Shown here in pieces: positions 17,661-26,474 of a DNA stretch of 64,000 nucleotides; the stretch's first letter is position 1, and every line of letters begins with the position of its first letter. The notes below the pieces were generated by a model. It did no database searches and was not told the origin of the DNA. It saw only the letters and a list, made by a program, of their open reading frames with translations. Source of the DNA: an uncultured cyanobacterium (lineage in GTDB: Bacteria > Cyanobacteriota > Cyanobacteriia > Cyanobacteriales > Nostocaceae). Position numbers and translations under genes: made by a program. Location of the stretch: the NCBI GenBank assembly GCA_903903925.1, contig CAIVAU010000005.1, forward strand, positions 1 through 64,000. The letters run 5' to 3'.

Positions 17661-17863
17661 GAAGCACGTTCCTGGTTGATGTACTCTTGAGCATCAAGTC
17701 CATGCCAAATTTCTTTTCCCAATCCCTCTAGCACCATAATACTGTGTTTGGGCTTCACAATCATACGGCGGCGCACCATTACAGCCAACTCTTCTAACAA
17801 GCGAAGTTGCTCGTCTGGGGTAAGATTTTCCACTTGGCGGCGAATATCTTGATAAGTAGTCAT
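17648..17863 (-). CDS. Antitoxin partner of the PIN toxin
   Basis: The 71-residue product has an N-terminal helical segment (YQDIRRQVENLTPDEQLRLL) that resembles small cyanobacterial VapB-like antitoxins, a basic middle (MVRRRMIVKPKH) and a C-terminal arm rich in Trp and acidic residues. The assignment rests mainly on its 13-base overlap with the PIN gene and on its size. Confidence 0.75.
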   Translation of the reverse strand: MTTYQDIRRQVENLTPDEQLRLLEELAVMVRRRMIVKPKHSIMVLEGLGKEIWHGLDAQEYINQERASWNG

Positions 17864-18003
17864 GCTCCTTACTCCACGCTTCTACTACCAATCATGCCAC
17901 ATTGCGCTATCCGCCAGTCGCACAGAATTCCCAAGCTGACTCCTGACTCCTGACTACTGAGTTCATTTCTTTAAATCTTAGTTACAGTGGACAAGATTTA
18001 AAA

Positions 18004-19392
18004 ATGGCTACAAATATGACACAACTACCGAATTGTCTGCCAACACCAGGGTTTTTACAGTTACTGCAGTGGATTGCTAGACCCATCTCATATATGGAAG
18101 CCTGTGCCAAACGCTATAGAGATATCTTCACAATGCAGTTGGATACTCCTACGGTTTTTGTTAGCAATCCTCAAGCCCTACAACAGATTTTGTCAAATGA
18201 TACAAAGGATTTTGAAGCACCTGGTGAATTGAACTCGATTTTTAAACCTTTACTTGGGAAGCAATCTGTGATCACTATCAGTGGGGCACAACACCAGCGT
18301 CAACGCCGGTTGTTGATACCTCCCTTTCACGGCGAAAGGATGAAGATCTATGGTCAGGTGATTAACGATGTCACAGAGGGAGTAATCAACCAGTGGCAGA
18401 TAGGCAAACCTTTCAGTGTCCGATCTGTGACGCAAGCCATTACTCTACAGATAATGATGCAAGCCGTATTTGGGCTATATCACAGTCCACGCGCCCAACT
18501 TCTGCAGCAACTTGTGGGTGAATTCTTGGATCAGGCAGGTACTCCGTTAAGCGTCACCTTCCTTTATTTCCCATTCCTGCAAAGGGATTTAGGTCCGCTG
18601 ACTCCTTGGGGAAGGCAACTCCGCCTCCAGCGGGAAGTTGACCAACTTCTTTATGAAGAAATTCGCGATCGCCGAGAAAATCCAGACCCATCTCGTACAG
18701 ATATCCTCAGCTTGCTGATGGGATCTCGTGATGAAGAGGGTCAGCCGATGACTGATGAAGAGTTGCACGATGAGTTGATGACTTTGTTAGTAGCAGGTAA
18801 TGAAACCACCGCGACTGCTTTAGCTTGGGCATTTTATTGGATTCACAAACTGCCAGCAGTGCGCGAAAAGCTGCTAGAAGAACTCGACAGATTGGACGAT
18901 AACCCAGATCCTAATATCATTTTAAAATTACCGTATCTCAACGCCGTCTGTTCTGAAACCTTACGGATTTACCCAGTTGCGATGCTGACCTTACCACGGG
19001 TGGTGAAAACACCTTTATCGCTCATGGGTTATGAACTGGAGCCGGGGACATTAGTTGTCGGATCTATTTATCTACTACACCACCGCGAGGATTTATACCC
19101 CCAACCCGAGCAGTTTAAGCCAGAACGCTTTCTGGAACGGCAATTCTCTCCCTATGAATATTTGCCCTTTGGTGGTGGTGCAAGGCGCTGCATTGGTCAA
19201 GCCTTCGCTCAATTTGAAATGAAAATGGCACTTGCTAAAATTCTCTCTTGTCGGGAATTGGAACTAGTTGATCGTGGTGAAGTGCAAGCCAAACGACGTG
19301 GTTTAGTGACAGCTCCTGATCGCCCCGTCCAAATGGTTGTTAAAAGTGAGAGAGCGCTAAAGGCTTCGAGTTTAGAATTGATCAACAATTGA
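18004..19392 (+). CDS. Cytochrome P450 (CYP110-like)
   Basis: The 462-residue heme monooxygenase has the I-helix oxygen-activation motif AGNETT at residues 264-269, the K-helix ETLR and the heme loop FGGGARRCIG with the axial ligand Cys396. The N-terminus (LPNCLPTPGFLQLLQWIARP) and overall sequence resemble the CYP110 family, common in heterocystous cyanobacteria and active on fatty acids or terpenes. There is no membrane anchor. The substrate cannot be read. The gene is followed at once by a detached second copy of its C-terminal 85 residues. Confidence 0.9.
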   Translation: MATNMTQLPNCLPTPGFLQLLQWIARPISYMEACAKRYRDIFTMQLDTPTVFVSNPQALQQILSNDTKDFEAPGELNSIFKPLLGKQSVITISGAQHQRQRRLLIPPFHGERMKIYGQVINDVTEGVINQWQIGKPFSVRSVTQAITLQIMMQAVFGLYHSPRAQLLQQLVGEFLDQAGTPLSVTFLYFPFLQRDLGPLTPWGRQLRLQREVDQLLYEEIRDRRENPDPSRTDILSLLMGSRDEEGQPMTDEELHDELMTLLVAGNETTATALAWAFYWIHKLPAVREKLLEELDRLDDNPDPNIILKLPYLNAVCSETLRIYPVAMLTLPRVVKTPLSLMGYELEPGTLVVGSIYLLHHREDLYPQPEQFKPERFLERQFSPYEYLPFGGGARRCIGQAFAQFEMKMALAKILSCRELELVDRGEVQAKRRGLVTAPDRPVQMVVKSERALKASSLELINN

Positions 19393-19658
19393 TCAATAGT
19401 AAACGACAATTTTCACCTTATGAGTATTTGCCATTTGGGGGTGGTGCAAGGCGCTGCATTGGGATGGCGTTTGCCCAGTTTGAAATGCAAGTAGTACTTG
19501 CAGAAATCCTCTCGCGCTGCGAATTGGGGCTTGTTGATCATGGTGAAGTGCGACCGAGACGCCGTGGTTTGGTGACAGGGCCTAGTCGCCCGATTCAAAT
19601 GGTTCTGAAAGGTCAGCGATCGGTCAAGTCTCCCAGCTTGGAGGCGATTTCATTCTGA
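19389..19658 (+). pseudogene. Detached C-terminal fragment of a second P450
   Basis: The 89-residue frame (TTG start overlapping the P450 stop) repeats the last 85 residues of the upstream P450 with many substitutions. It keeps the heme loop FGGGARRCIG but has no I-helix, ExxR or substrate pocket, so it cannot fold as a P450. The best explanation is that two tandem paralogs recombined and nearly all of the second was deleted. A short inverted repeat, TTGATCA/TGATCAA (19378-19396), marks the junction. Confidence 0.75.
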
Positions 19659-19734
19659 GCAATTGGTCGCATTCATGAGGGTAGTTGCGTGGGCGGGTTT
19701 CCCGACTTGAGCAAACTGCCCGTCCCACACAGCC

Positions 19735-19782
19735 CACAAGACACTCGGGTATTCTAGATTTAGAATACTCGAGTGTCTTGTG
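19735..19782. terminator. Long hairpin (22-bp arms) after the P450 locus
   Basis: Arms of 22 bases with one mismatch surround a four-base loop (CACAAGACACTCG at the left edge, CGAGTGTCTTGTG at the right edge). It may terminate the P450 transcript. The arm length and lack of a T-run also fit a mobile palindromic repeat. Confidence 0.55.
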
Positions 19783-19866
19783 CGCTTTCTGCTTTGATAG
19801 TGTAATCCAGGTTGGATAAAGGGCAATCTATTTTATAGAAGCTAATACTTTATTACTCCTCAAAAA

Positions 19867-21861
19867 ATGAAACAACCGCTGTTTCGCAATCTCCAGAATC
19901 AGCTTTTTTTCCTGTTGGTTCTTAGCACTATCATTCCCGTCTCCACCGTTGGACTTTACGGTATTGCTACCTCGAAAAAAGCTCTATCAGACCTAAGCTT
20001 GAACCAAATTAATTACAAAGTAACTGAGAAAGTCCAAGACATAAAGTCTTTTCTTTTAAATATTAATGGCGATGTTTTGTTATTGAGCAGAGTCCCACCG
20101 ATTCAGGGTATTATCCGAGCGAGGTTAGGCAATGGGATTGACCGAGAAACCAATTTCGCCACCTCGACTCTGTATCGAGATTGGGTGAAACGCGGTAACC
20201 AAATCTTTAGCGCTATGGCAGCAACCCGTTCGTACTATAGACACTTGCGGTATTTGGATGAGAACGGCAATGAACAGATAAGAGTGGATTTTAGAGATGA
20301 TTTGGTTGAAATTGCTTCTCAAGAAAACCTGCATTCGGAGGCTAATTCCGTCTACTTCCAGGCAGCAATGCAGCAAAAAGCCGGAGATGTGTATGTTTCG
20401 CCAATTGTGTTTGAACATCCTACAGGGGGCGTGAATGAGCTTCCCGTAGCCGTAATTCACTACACCACTTTGATTAACGATCAGGCTGGGCACAAACGAG
20501 GACTAGTTGTTGCCACAGTTATGGTAGATGCGTTTACTAAGCCGCTGAAATTGGTAAATTCATTAGGTTATGAACGTGTCTTACTCGTGACAAAAGAGGG
20601 CTATTACCTGGTTCATCCGAATCTAACCAAAGTCTGGAAATCTGACCTAAATCACTCAGACCAGTTCTTACACGACTATCCAGCGAATATCATCAACCAA
20701 ATTCTCTCAAGTGAGAAGGGAACTATTACAAAGAATGTGGACAAAATCATTTGTTACCAGACCTTGAATCGAGGCAAAAATAACAGTCTGGTGATGATCT
20801 ATGAAGTCCCCAAAACAACTGTCTTTGCATTGGTTCAATCCTTCGAGGCGATCGCTGCTAGTGTGATTGTCGTGTCATTGGGCGTCGTGCTAACGATTGG
20901 AATCTCTGTAGTGCGCCAAATTACTATAAGTCAGACGCGGCTCTATCAACAGGCAGAAACAGCCGCCGCAACAGCAGAATTAAAAGCACAAGAACTAGAG
21001 CAGACGCTCTCAGAACTATACGACACTCAAGCCCAACTTGTACAAACTGAGAAACTGTCTAGCCTAGGTCAACTAATTGCTGGAGTTGCCCACGAGATCA
21101 ACAACCCAGTAAGCTTCATCTATGGTAACCTCAAATATGTCAATCAGTATATTGAGGAAATACTGAACATCATGCTGTTATACCAGCAGCATTACCCTAA
21201 CCCTCATGACGAAATTCAGGCGAAAGCTAATGCCGTTGACATCAATTTTCTTCTAGAAGATCTGCCTAAAATACTGAGATCGATGAGGGTGGGGGCAGAA
21301 AGAATTCGCCAGATTGTGCTGTCGCTACGCAACTTCTCTCGTCTTGACGAGTCAGACATGAAAGCAGTGGATATTCATGAAGGGATCGATAGTACACTGA
21401 TGATTCTGACAAATCGTCTCAAAGATCAACCAAATTGCCCAGAGATCGAACTGATCAAAGATTACGGTGACCTGCCACTCGTAGAATGTTACCCTGGACA
21501 ACTCAATCAAGTGTTTATGAATATTATTGCCAATGCAATTGATGCAATTGAAGAGTCATTTGTCAAAGATAAAAAACTTTGGAGAAATCCCCAAATCCAT
21601 ATTCATACTGCACTCAATAACGACAAGCAGGTAGTTATCAGTATTGCCGATAATGGCCCTGGGATTTCAGAATCTGTACAACAACGGTTGTTCGATCCTT
21701 TTTTCACTACCAAACCTGTTGGAAAAGGCACAGGCTTAGGTTTATCTATTAGTTATCAGATTGTCACTAAGAAACATCAGGGGCATTTGCAGTGTATTTC
21801 CGCTCCTGGCAAGGGTGCAGAATTCCTCATTAAAATTCCCCTGCGTTCAGGGGTGAAATGA
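19867..21861 (+). CDS. Membrane sensor histidine kinase with extracellular Cache-type domain
   Basis: The 664-residue protein has a first membrane segment at residues 13-31, a large extracytoplasmic region (35-320) that looks like a dCache sensor, and a second membrane segment at about 328-350. A coiled coil (355-395) precedes the dimerisation domain with phospho-acceptor His409 in GVAHEINNPVSF. The ATPase domain follows, with N box NIIANAIDAIEES, G1 IADNGPGIS, F box FDPFFTTKPVGKGTGLGLSI. There is no HAMP domain and no fused receiver, and no response regulator is adjacent. The ligand is unknown. The kinase core is the same subtype as that of 46583-48007. Confidence 0.88.
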   Translation: MKQPLFRNLQNQLFFLLVLSTIIPVSTVGLYGIATSKKALSDLSLNQINYKVTEKVQDIKSFLLNINGDVLLLSRVPPIQGIIRARLGNGIDRETNFATSTLYRDWVKRGNQIFSAMAATRSYYRHLRYLDENGNEQIRVDFRDDLVEIASQENLHSEANSVYFQAAMQQKAGDVYVSPIVFEHPTGGVNELPVAVIHYTTLINDQAGHKRGLVVATVMVDAFTKPLKLVNSLGYERVLLVTKEGYYLVHPNLTKVWKSDLNHSDQFLHDYPANIINQILSSEKGTITKNVDKIICYQTLNRGKNNSLVMIYEVPKTTVFALVQSFEAIAASVIVVSLGVVLTIGISVVRQITISQTRLYQQAETAAATAELKAQELEQTLSELYDTQAQLVQTEKLSSLGQLIAGVAHEINNPVSFIYGNLKYVNQYIEEILNIMLLYQQHYPNPHDEIQAKANAVDINFLLEDLPKILRSMRVGAERIRQIVLSLRNFSRLDESDMKAVDIHEGIDSTLMILTNRLKDQPNCPEIELIKDYGDLPLVECYPGQLNQVFMNIIANAIDAIEESFVKDKKLWRNPQIHIHTALNNDKQVVISIADNGPGISESVQQRLFDPFFTTKPVGKGTGLGLSISYQIVTKKHQGHLQCISAPGKGAEFLIKIPLRSGVK

Positions 21862-21888
21862 GCCTCTGTGCAGAAAGTTACGTTATTA

Positions 21889-21945
21889 GTAGTGTGAGCC
21901 GGAAAGCTCACGTGTAGTACAAGCGAGCTTTCCGGCTCGCACTAC
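21889..21945. terminator. Hairpin with 21-bp arms after the kinase gene
   Basis: Left arm GTAGTGTGAGCCGGAAAGCTC (21889-21909) is split here for length: GTAGTGTGAGCC then GGAAAGCTC. The right arm (21925-21945) is its complement with one G-T wobble, and the loop has 15 bases. It starts 28 bases after the kinase stop and may act as a terminator or be a repeated palindromic element. Confidence 0.6.
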
Positions 21946-21973
21946 GAATTTACGCTCATTGGGATGCACCCGA

Positions 21974-22078
21974 CTAGAGACTCCAAGGTAATTTAATTGT
22001 AAACACAGTACCCTGACCTACTTGACTTTCAACATTTATCCCTCCACCGAGTTTTTGAGTCACAAGGTGATAAACATC
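21974..22078 (-). pseudogene. Remnant of a histidine kinase C-terminus
   Basis: The frame reads DVYHLVTQKLGGGINVES and then QVGQGTVFTIKLPWSL before a stop. This is the last helix and strands of a HATPase_c domain (the usual end of a histidine kinase). An in-frame stop precedes it and nothing else of the kinase is nearby on this strand, so only about 34 codons survive. It is not a copy of the adjacent kinase, whose tail is different. Confidence 0.65.
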
Positions 22079-22143
22079 TTACCTTTCTCCTGACTCCTTG
22101 AAGAAGTGCTACAATAAAGGCTATTTCTCACTTCGTGCAATTA

Positions 22144-22752
22144 ATGAGCAGAGTCAGGATTCTAGACCCATCCGAGAGCTATACCTTCAGCAAGTATGCC
22201 GAATTAGCCTACGATAGCGCCGATATCCTAGCTGAATTCGGCGTTACCCTTAACAATAGGTCACTCCAACTCTCACACCAGTTGCCTATCGACCCAGAAC
22301 CGCTGAGAACAGAATTACAAGAAAATCTGACCTTAGTAGATCCTGCTTCAGAAATGGCTCGACGCGAAGCACTGATCTTTCCGATTCTGAAGACGGTTTG
22401 CAAGTTCATTAAAGCACCGCTTAAAATTGAATATCCAGTTCGGGTGAGTAATTGGCTCAAAGGCAGTTTTGATTATTTCATTCAAACGAAGCAAAGTTTA
22501 TTAGTGATTGAAGCTAAAAATGCAGATTTATCAAGGGGTTTTACCCAACTGGCGGTAGAATTGATTGCCCTAGATCAATGGACTGACTCAACAGTTCCAA
22601 TGCTCTATGGCACTGTGACAACAGGGGATACCTGGAAGTTTGGAATTTTTCAGCGCCAAGAAAAAATAGTTCACAAAGATATCAATACATACGCTGTTCC
22701 TAGCGATCTTAATTCGGTGCTTTCTGCTCTTTTTGGTATTAGTTTGAGCTAG
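22144..22752 (+). CDS. PD-(D/E)XK nuclease-fold protein
   Basis: The protein has about 202 residues from ATG 22144 (a GTG nine bases earlier is also possible). The segment GSFDYFIQTKQSLLVIEAKN gives the D-(x)n-E-x-K core (Asp113, Glu126, Lys128 in the longer numbering). This is the fold of restriction and repair nucleases, and similar cyanobacterial proteins are often annotated as type I restriction-like or hypothetical. No methylase or specificity subunit is adjacent. Whether it cuts DNA is not known. Confidence 0.65.
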   Translation: MSRVRILDPSESYTFSKYAELAYDSADILAEFGVTLNNRSLQLSHQLPIDPEPLRTELQENLTLVDPASEMARREALIFPILKTVCKFIKAPLKIEYPVRVSNWLKGSFDYFIQTKQSLLVIEAKNADLSRGFTQLAVELIALDQWTDSTVPMLYGTVTTGDTWKFGIFQRQEKIVHKDINTYAVPSDLNSVLSALFGISLS

Positions 22753-23059
22753 CACCGTTGCGCGGAAGTCAAAAGAATTGTATTCTTGGCTTTTGCGCCA
22801 TTTTGAATCGTAGGTGTATTTATGCCGTTCTGTACTAGCAAAATAACAATATTTTGAGTTTGATGATATGGCGTTACGTCTTAAAAATATGGAAGCGCAA
22901 AAGGAAAATTTAATCCTTTTGATAGAAGCGCATGTAAGACAAATATCAAAAATATCTCAGAATTGAGAGAAACTGAGATACTCGGAAAAATACACCTTGC
23001 TTGTAAAGTTTTTATAACTGCCGAATGATATAATTCTCTTTACATTTTGTCATCATAAA
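22753..23059. other. Spacer before crtO
   Basis: No convincing gene. The stretch is AT-rich near its end and should hold the crtO promoter. I see no clear operator or terminator. Confidence 0.4.
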
Positions 23060-23086
23060 ATGCGAACGTATCATTATATTTCAATT

Positions 23087-24784
23087 ATGCAAGAGTATGA
23101 TGTTGTTATTATAGGAGCAGGACACAATGGGTTGGTTTGTGCCGCTTATTTGCTAAAAGCTGGCTACAGTGTATTGCTACTGGAAAAGCGTTCTATTCCA
23201 GGTGGTGCGGCAACAACTGAGGAATCTTTGCCACAGGAGGCCCCCGGCTTTAGGTTTAACATGTGCGCGATCGATCATGAGTTTATTCACTTAGGTCCAG
23301 TTGTTGAAGAATTAGAATTAGAAAAATACGGCTTGAAATATCTGGAGTGTGACCCAGTTGTTTTCTGTCCTCACCCCGACGGGAAGTATTTCTTAGGGCA
23401 TAAATCAGTAGAAAAAACCTGTGCAGAAATCGCCCGTTATAATGAACGCGATGCGAAAAAATACGCAGAATTTACAGACTACTGGCAAAGGGCACTTGGT
23501 GCAATGATTCCCATGTTTAACGCGCCTCCAAAGTCTGTTCTGGATATTCTTGGCAACTACGACATTGCTAAAATTAAGGATTTATTTTCAGTTATTGGTT
23601 CACCTTCCAAGACGCTGGACTTTGTTCGCAACATGCTTACCAGCGCTGAGGATCTTCTCAACGAATGGTTTGATTCGGAATTTCTCAAAGCACCTCTGGC
23701 AAGACTTACGGCAGAACTCGGTGCCCCTCCTTCACAAAAAACTATTGCGATCGGCGCTATCATGATGGCAATGCGTCACAACCCAGGTATGGCGAGACCT
23801 CTCGGTGGTACAGGCGCACTAGTACAAGCTTTGGTCAAGTTGGTGACAAGTAAAGGCGGCGTCATCTTAACCGATCAGCATGTTGAGAGAGTTTTGGTTG
23901 ACAATGGTTGTGCTGTTGGCGTGCGAGTTGCAAATGGCACAGAATACCGTGCTAAGTATGGAGTGATTTCAAATATTGATGCCAAACGGCTATTTTTGCG
24001 ATTGATGGAGAGTAGCGATGTTGATGCGGCTGATTCAAATTTGCGGGAAAGATTAGAACGCCGGATTGTTAACAACAATGAAACCATTCTCAAGATTGAC
24101 TTAGCTTTAAACGAACCGCTGCGGTTTGAACACCACGAACATAAGGATGAATATCTCATTGGATCTGTCTTGATTGCCGATTCCGTAAGTCACGTGGAAC
24201 AGGCTCATAGTAAATGTACCTTGGGAGAAATTCCAGATTCTGACCCATCAATGTATTTGGTCGTGCCGACAATGTTAGATCCGTCAATGGCACCACCGGG
24301 CAAGCATACCGCGTGGATTGAGTTTTTTGCCCCCTATCAAATTGCAGGTGCAGAAGGTACGGGTTTGAAGGGTACAGGGTGGACAGATGAACTGAAGCAC
24401 AAAGTTGCAGATAAGGTGATTGACAAATTAGCAGATTATGCGCCAAATGTCAAAAATGCAACGATCGCCCGTAGTGTAGAAAGTCCGGCAGAACTGGGAG
24501 AAAGATTAGGCGCGTACAAGGGGAATTACTACCATATCGACATGACCTTAGATCAGATGGTATTTTTCCGTCCTCTACCAGAGTTAGCGAACTACAAAAC
24601 ACCAATTGAGGGTTTATTCCTCACAGGTGCAGGGACTCATCCTGGTGGTTCGATTTCCGGAATGCCAGGACGCAACTGTGCGCGGGTCTTTCTGCAGACC
24701 AGGCACCCAATTACCCAGACACTAAAGGATGCACGAAATTCAATTAAATCAACAGTTGAATCGGTGTTTAAAATGAATCACTAA
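23087..24784 (+). CDS. crtO: Beta-carotene ketolase, CrtO type
   Basis: The 565-residue flavoprotein of the phytoene-desaturase family adds a keto group to beta-carotene to give echinenone. The FAD dinucleotide fold is at the N-terminus (VVIIGAGHNGLVCAAYLLKA), followed by SIPGGAATTEESLPQEAPGF. The C-terminal FAD signature is GLFLTGAGTHPGGSISG. Length and the segment CAIDHEFIHLGPVVEEL fit CrtO rather than CrtI or CrtB-type enzymes. The start at ATG 23087 (MQEYDVV) fits the family; nine extra codons are open upstream. CrtO echinenone is a pigment and a ligand of orange carotenoid proteins. Confidence 0.88.
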   Translation: MQEYDVVIIGAGHNGLVCAAYLLKAGYSVLLLEKRSIPGGAATTEESLPQEAPGFRFNMCAIDHEFIHLGPVVEELELEKYGLKYLECDPVVFCPHPDGKYFLGHKSVEKTCAEIARYNERDAKKYAEFTDYWQRALGAMIPMFNAPPKSVLDILGNYDIAKIKDLFSVIGSPSKTLDFVRNMLTSAEDLLNEWFDSEFLKAPLARLTAELGAPPSQKTIAIGAIMMAMRHNPGMARPLGGTGALVQALVKLVTSKGGVILTDQHVERVLVDNGCAVGVRVANGTEYRAKYGVISNIDAKRLFLRLMESSDVDAADSNLRERLERRIVNNNETILKIDLALNEPLRFEHHEHKDEYLIGSVLIADSVSHVEQAHSKCTLGEIPDSDPSMYLVVPTMLDPSMAPPGKHTAWIEFFAPYQIAGAEGTGLKGTGWTDELKHKVADKVIDKLADYAPNVKNATIARSVESPAELGERLGAYKGNYYHIDMTLDQMVFFRPLPELANYKTPIEGLFLTGAGTHPGGSISGMPGRNCARVFLQTRHPITQTLKDARNSIKSTVESVFKMNH

Positions 24785-24785
24785 A

Positions 24786-24813
24786 AGGAGTCAGGAGTCA
24801 GGAGTCAGGAGTC
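24786..24813. repeat. Tandem heptamer repeat (AGGAGTC x4)
   Basis: Four exact copies of AGGAGTC begin two bases after the crtO stop. This is the complement of the GACTCCT unit found in ten copies at 33536-33605, and shorter runs of it occur near 17167 and 41050. Such short tandem heptamers are typical of heterocystous cyanobacteria. Confidence 0.85.
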
Positions 24814-24983
24814 AGCAGTTAGCTTGGGAATTCTGTGGGAGTGCTGAACCCGAAGGGTGGATGAGTAAGGGGGTTTAAATCCCCATCCAATTGATGCTGA
24901 CGAATGTATTCTGACTCCTGAATTCTTCTTTAAAACTATACTCGCTTTTGATTGAGGTAAAATAGACAAAGTTAACAATGTTT

Positions 24984-25325
24984 TCAAATTGCTGGACGTA
25001 CAACCCGAATCAGCTTACCTTCTAAAGATTCCTGATATACTAAGGCTTCATTTATACGAGTTGCCATTCGATTTCTATCAATATCGTTAGTACAAACAAC
25101 AATACCAAAATGCGCAGAATTAGCACGATGCAAGCGGATAAAATCTTGGCGATCAAGGGTTATAACTGCACGATTGTCTCTAATCGCAAAAGCTAACACC
25201 TCGTTATCAGGGATACCCAAGTTATCATTGCCAGCTTCCTGCACTGTCAAAATATCATGTCCCATAGTCCGCAGCAGTTCACTAACTACCCGTGGGAATT
25301 GCTCATCAGTGTACACACGTGCCAT
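24984..25325 (-). CDS. DUF5615 PIN-like toxin
   Basis: The 113-residue protein begins ARVYTDEQFPRVVSELLRTM, contains the acidic pattern of DUF5615 (TDEQF near the N-terminus, ITLDRQDFIRLHR in the middle) and is full length. DUF5615 proteins are predicted nucleases paired with DUF433 antitoxins. It starts 3 bases after the DUF433 stop. It is intact, in contrast to the remnant at 2797-2955. Confidence 0.82.
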   Translation of the reverse strand: MARVYTDEQFPRVVSELLRTMGHDILTVQEAGNDNLGIPDNEVLAFAIRDNRAVITLDRQDFIRLHRANSAHFGIVVCTNDIDRNRMATRINEALVYQESLEGKLIRVVRPAI

Positions 25326-25328
25326 TCG

Positions 25329-25658
25329 CTAGGCTACCTCATTATTGGCGCGAATCGCGGCAGCTATTTCTTCTGGATGAGCGTCAGCATAAGCCCAAGC
25401 ATTGACGAGATCGGCTGCGGTAATGTGAGGATAGTCCTGCAATAGTTGAGCTTCATTAATGCCAAGTTGTTGCGCTTCAACTAAAAGCCAAACAGCAATT
25501 CGGGTTCCCGCAATACAAGCTTCCCCACCACACACACCAGGAGTTTTAGAAATTCCTCTTCCACCCGTGGTGAGGTTTTTGGTTAGAGTGTGAATAATCT
25601 CTGCTTTGTCGGCAAGTGACAGGTTGAGAAGTTGATGCTCGATTTCTTGACGAGTCAT
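25329..25658 (-). CDS. DUF433 antitoxin
   Basis: The 109-residue protein has an N-terminal helical extension (TRQEIEHQLLNLSLADKAEI) and then the DUF433 core: GEACIAGTRIAVWLLVEAQ, QLLQDYPHITAADLVNAWAY. It is the antitoxin/DNA-binding partner of the DUF5615 protein that follows. Confidence 0.85.
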   Translation of the reverse strand: MTRQEIEHQLLNLSLADKAEIIHTLTKNLTTGGRGISKTPGVCGGEACIAGTRIAVWLLVEAQQLGINEAQLLQDYPHITAADLVNAWAYADAHPEEIAAAIRANNEVA

Positions 25659-25764
25659 AGCGATCGCGGATGATAGAGGTTAACTGTATTGTAGCAATTT
25701 GGTTATGGGCGCTTGATCTTGGTAGCATTGATTGAAGTACCCGAAACTCAATGGAGCAAGGGCG

Positions 25765-26388
25765 ATGTACACAACCGTTACACAACCACTGACTTTTGAA
25801 GAGTTTCTTGCCTGGGACGATGGTTCAGGTAGAGAGTTTGAGCTATTGGATGGGATTCCTGTGCCATTATCAGAACCAAATGCAAATCATGAGGATTTGA
25901 TCGAGCGACTGTGTGCCTATTTGGAAAATTACTGCCAAGAATTTGATCTGCCTTACGTGTCGCGTCAGTCCAAGCAGGTTCGGCTTAAGACAGCACCAGG
26001 AGAAAAGGAAAAAAGCCGAAAAGCAGATATTGTCATATTTGCTCAAGCGGAATGGCAGAGAATGAAAACTAGCTCTAGTTCTGCTGCTGCATATATTCCA
26101 CCACCCGGAATCATTGAGGTCGTTAGCAACAACTGGAAGGACGACTATCTGACAAAACTTGCTGAATATGAAGATTTGGGGGTTATCGAGTACATTATTG
26201 TGGACTATGCTGCTTTTGGTGGCATTCGGTTCATTGGCTCTCCCAAACAGGCGACCATTACAATCTATCAACTTGAAGATGGAGAATATTTACCCCCAAA
26301 GGTGTTTCGAGGACAGGATCAAATTGATTCTAGATTGTTTACCAACATTCCCCTAACGGCTGAACAAATTTTTGCAATGAGTCGCTGA
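25765..26388 (+). CDS. Uma2 family endonuclease (DUF820)
   Basis: The 207-residue protein has the DUF820/Uma2 restriction-endonuclease-like fold: TFEEFLAWDDGSGREFELLD at the N-terminus, ADIVIF in the core and the acidic PPPGIIEVVSNNWKDDYLTK segment followed by KLAEYEDLGVIEYIIVD. Cyanobacteria carry many copies; most have no known function. The start at ATG 25765 has a GGAG ribosome binding site 9 bases upstream. Confidence 0.82.
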   Translation: MYTTVTQPLTFEEFLAWDDGSGREFELLDGIPVPLSEPNANHEDLIERLCAYLENYCQEFDLPYVSRQSKQVRLKTAPGEKEKSRKADIVIFAQAEWQRMKTSSSSAAAYIPPPGIIEVVSNNWKDDYLTKLAEYEDLGVIEYIIVDYAAFGGIRFIGSPKQATITIYQLEDGEYLPPKVFRGQDQIDSRLFTNIPLTAEQIFAMSR

Positions 26389-26474
26389 CTAAAATAAAAA
26401 CGTCATACTTCCTACCGATGACAGGGATGACAGAAAATTGATGTAATAAAAGTGCTGTTGGCAATGCTGGAAAA

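Noticed and set aside
22760-22802. Hairpin after the nuclease-fold gene
   Set aside because: Only a six-base AAGAAT/ATTCTT stem pairs well; the flanks mismatch and no T-run follows.
23060-23086. Longer N-terminus for crtO
   Set aside because: The nine extra codons do not fit the family start, which begins directly before the FAD-binding strand.
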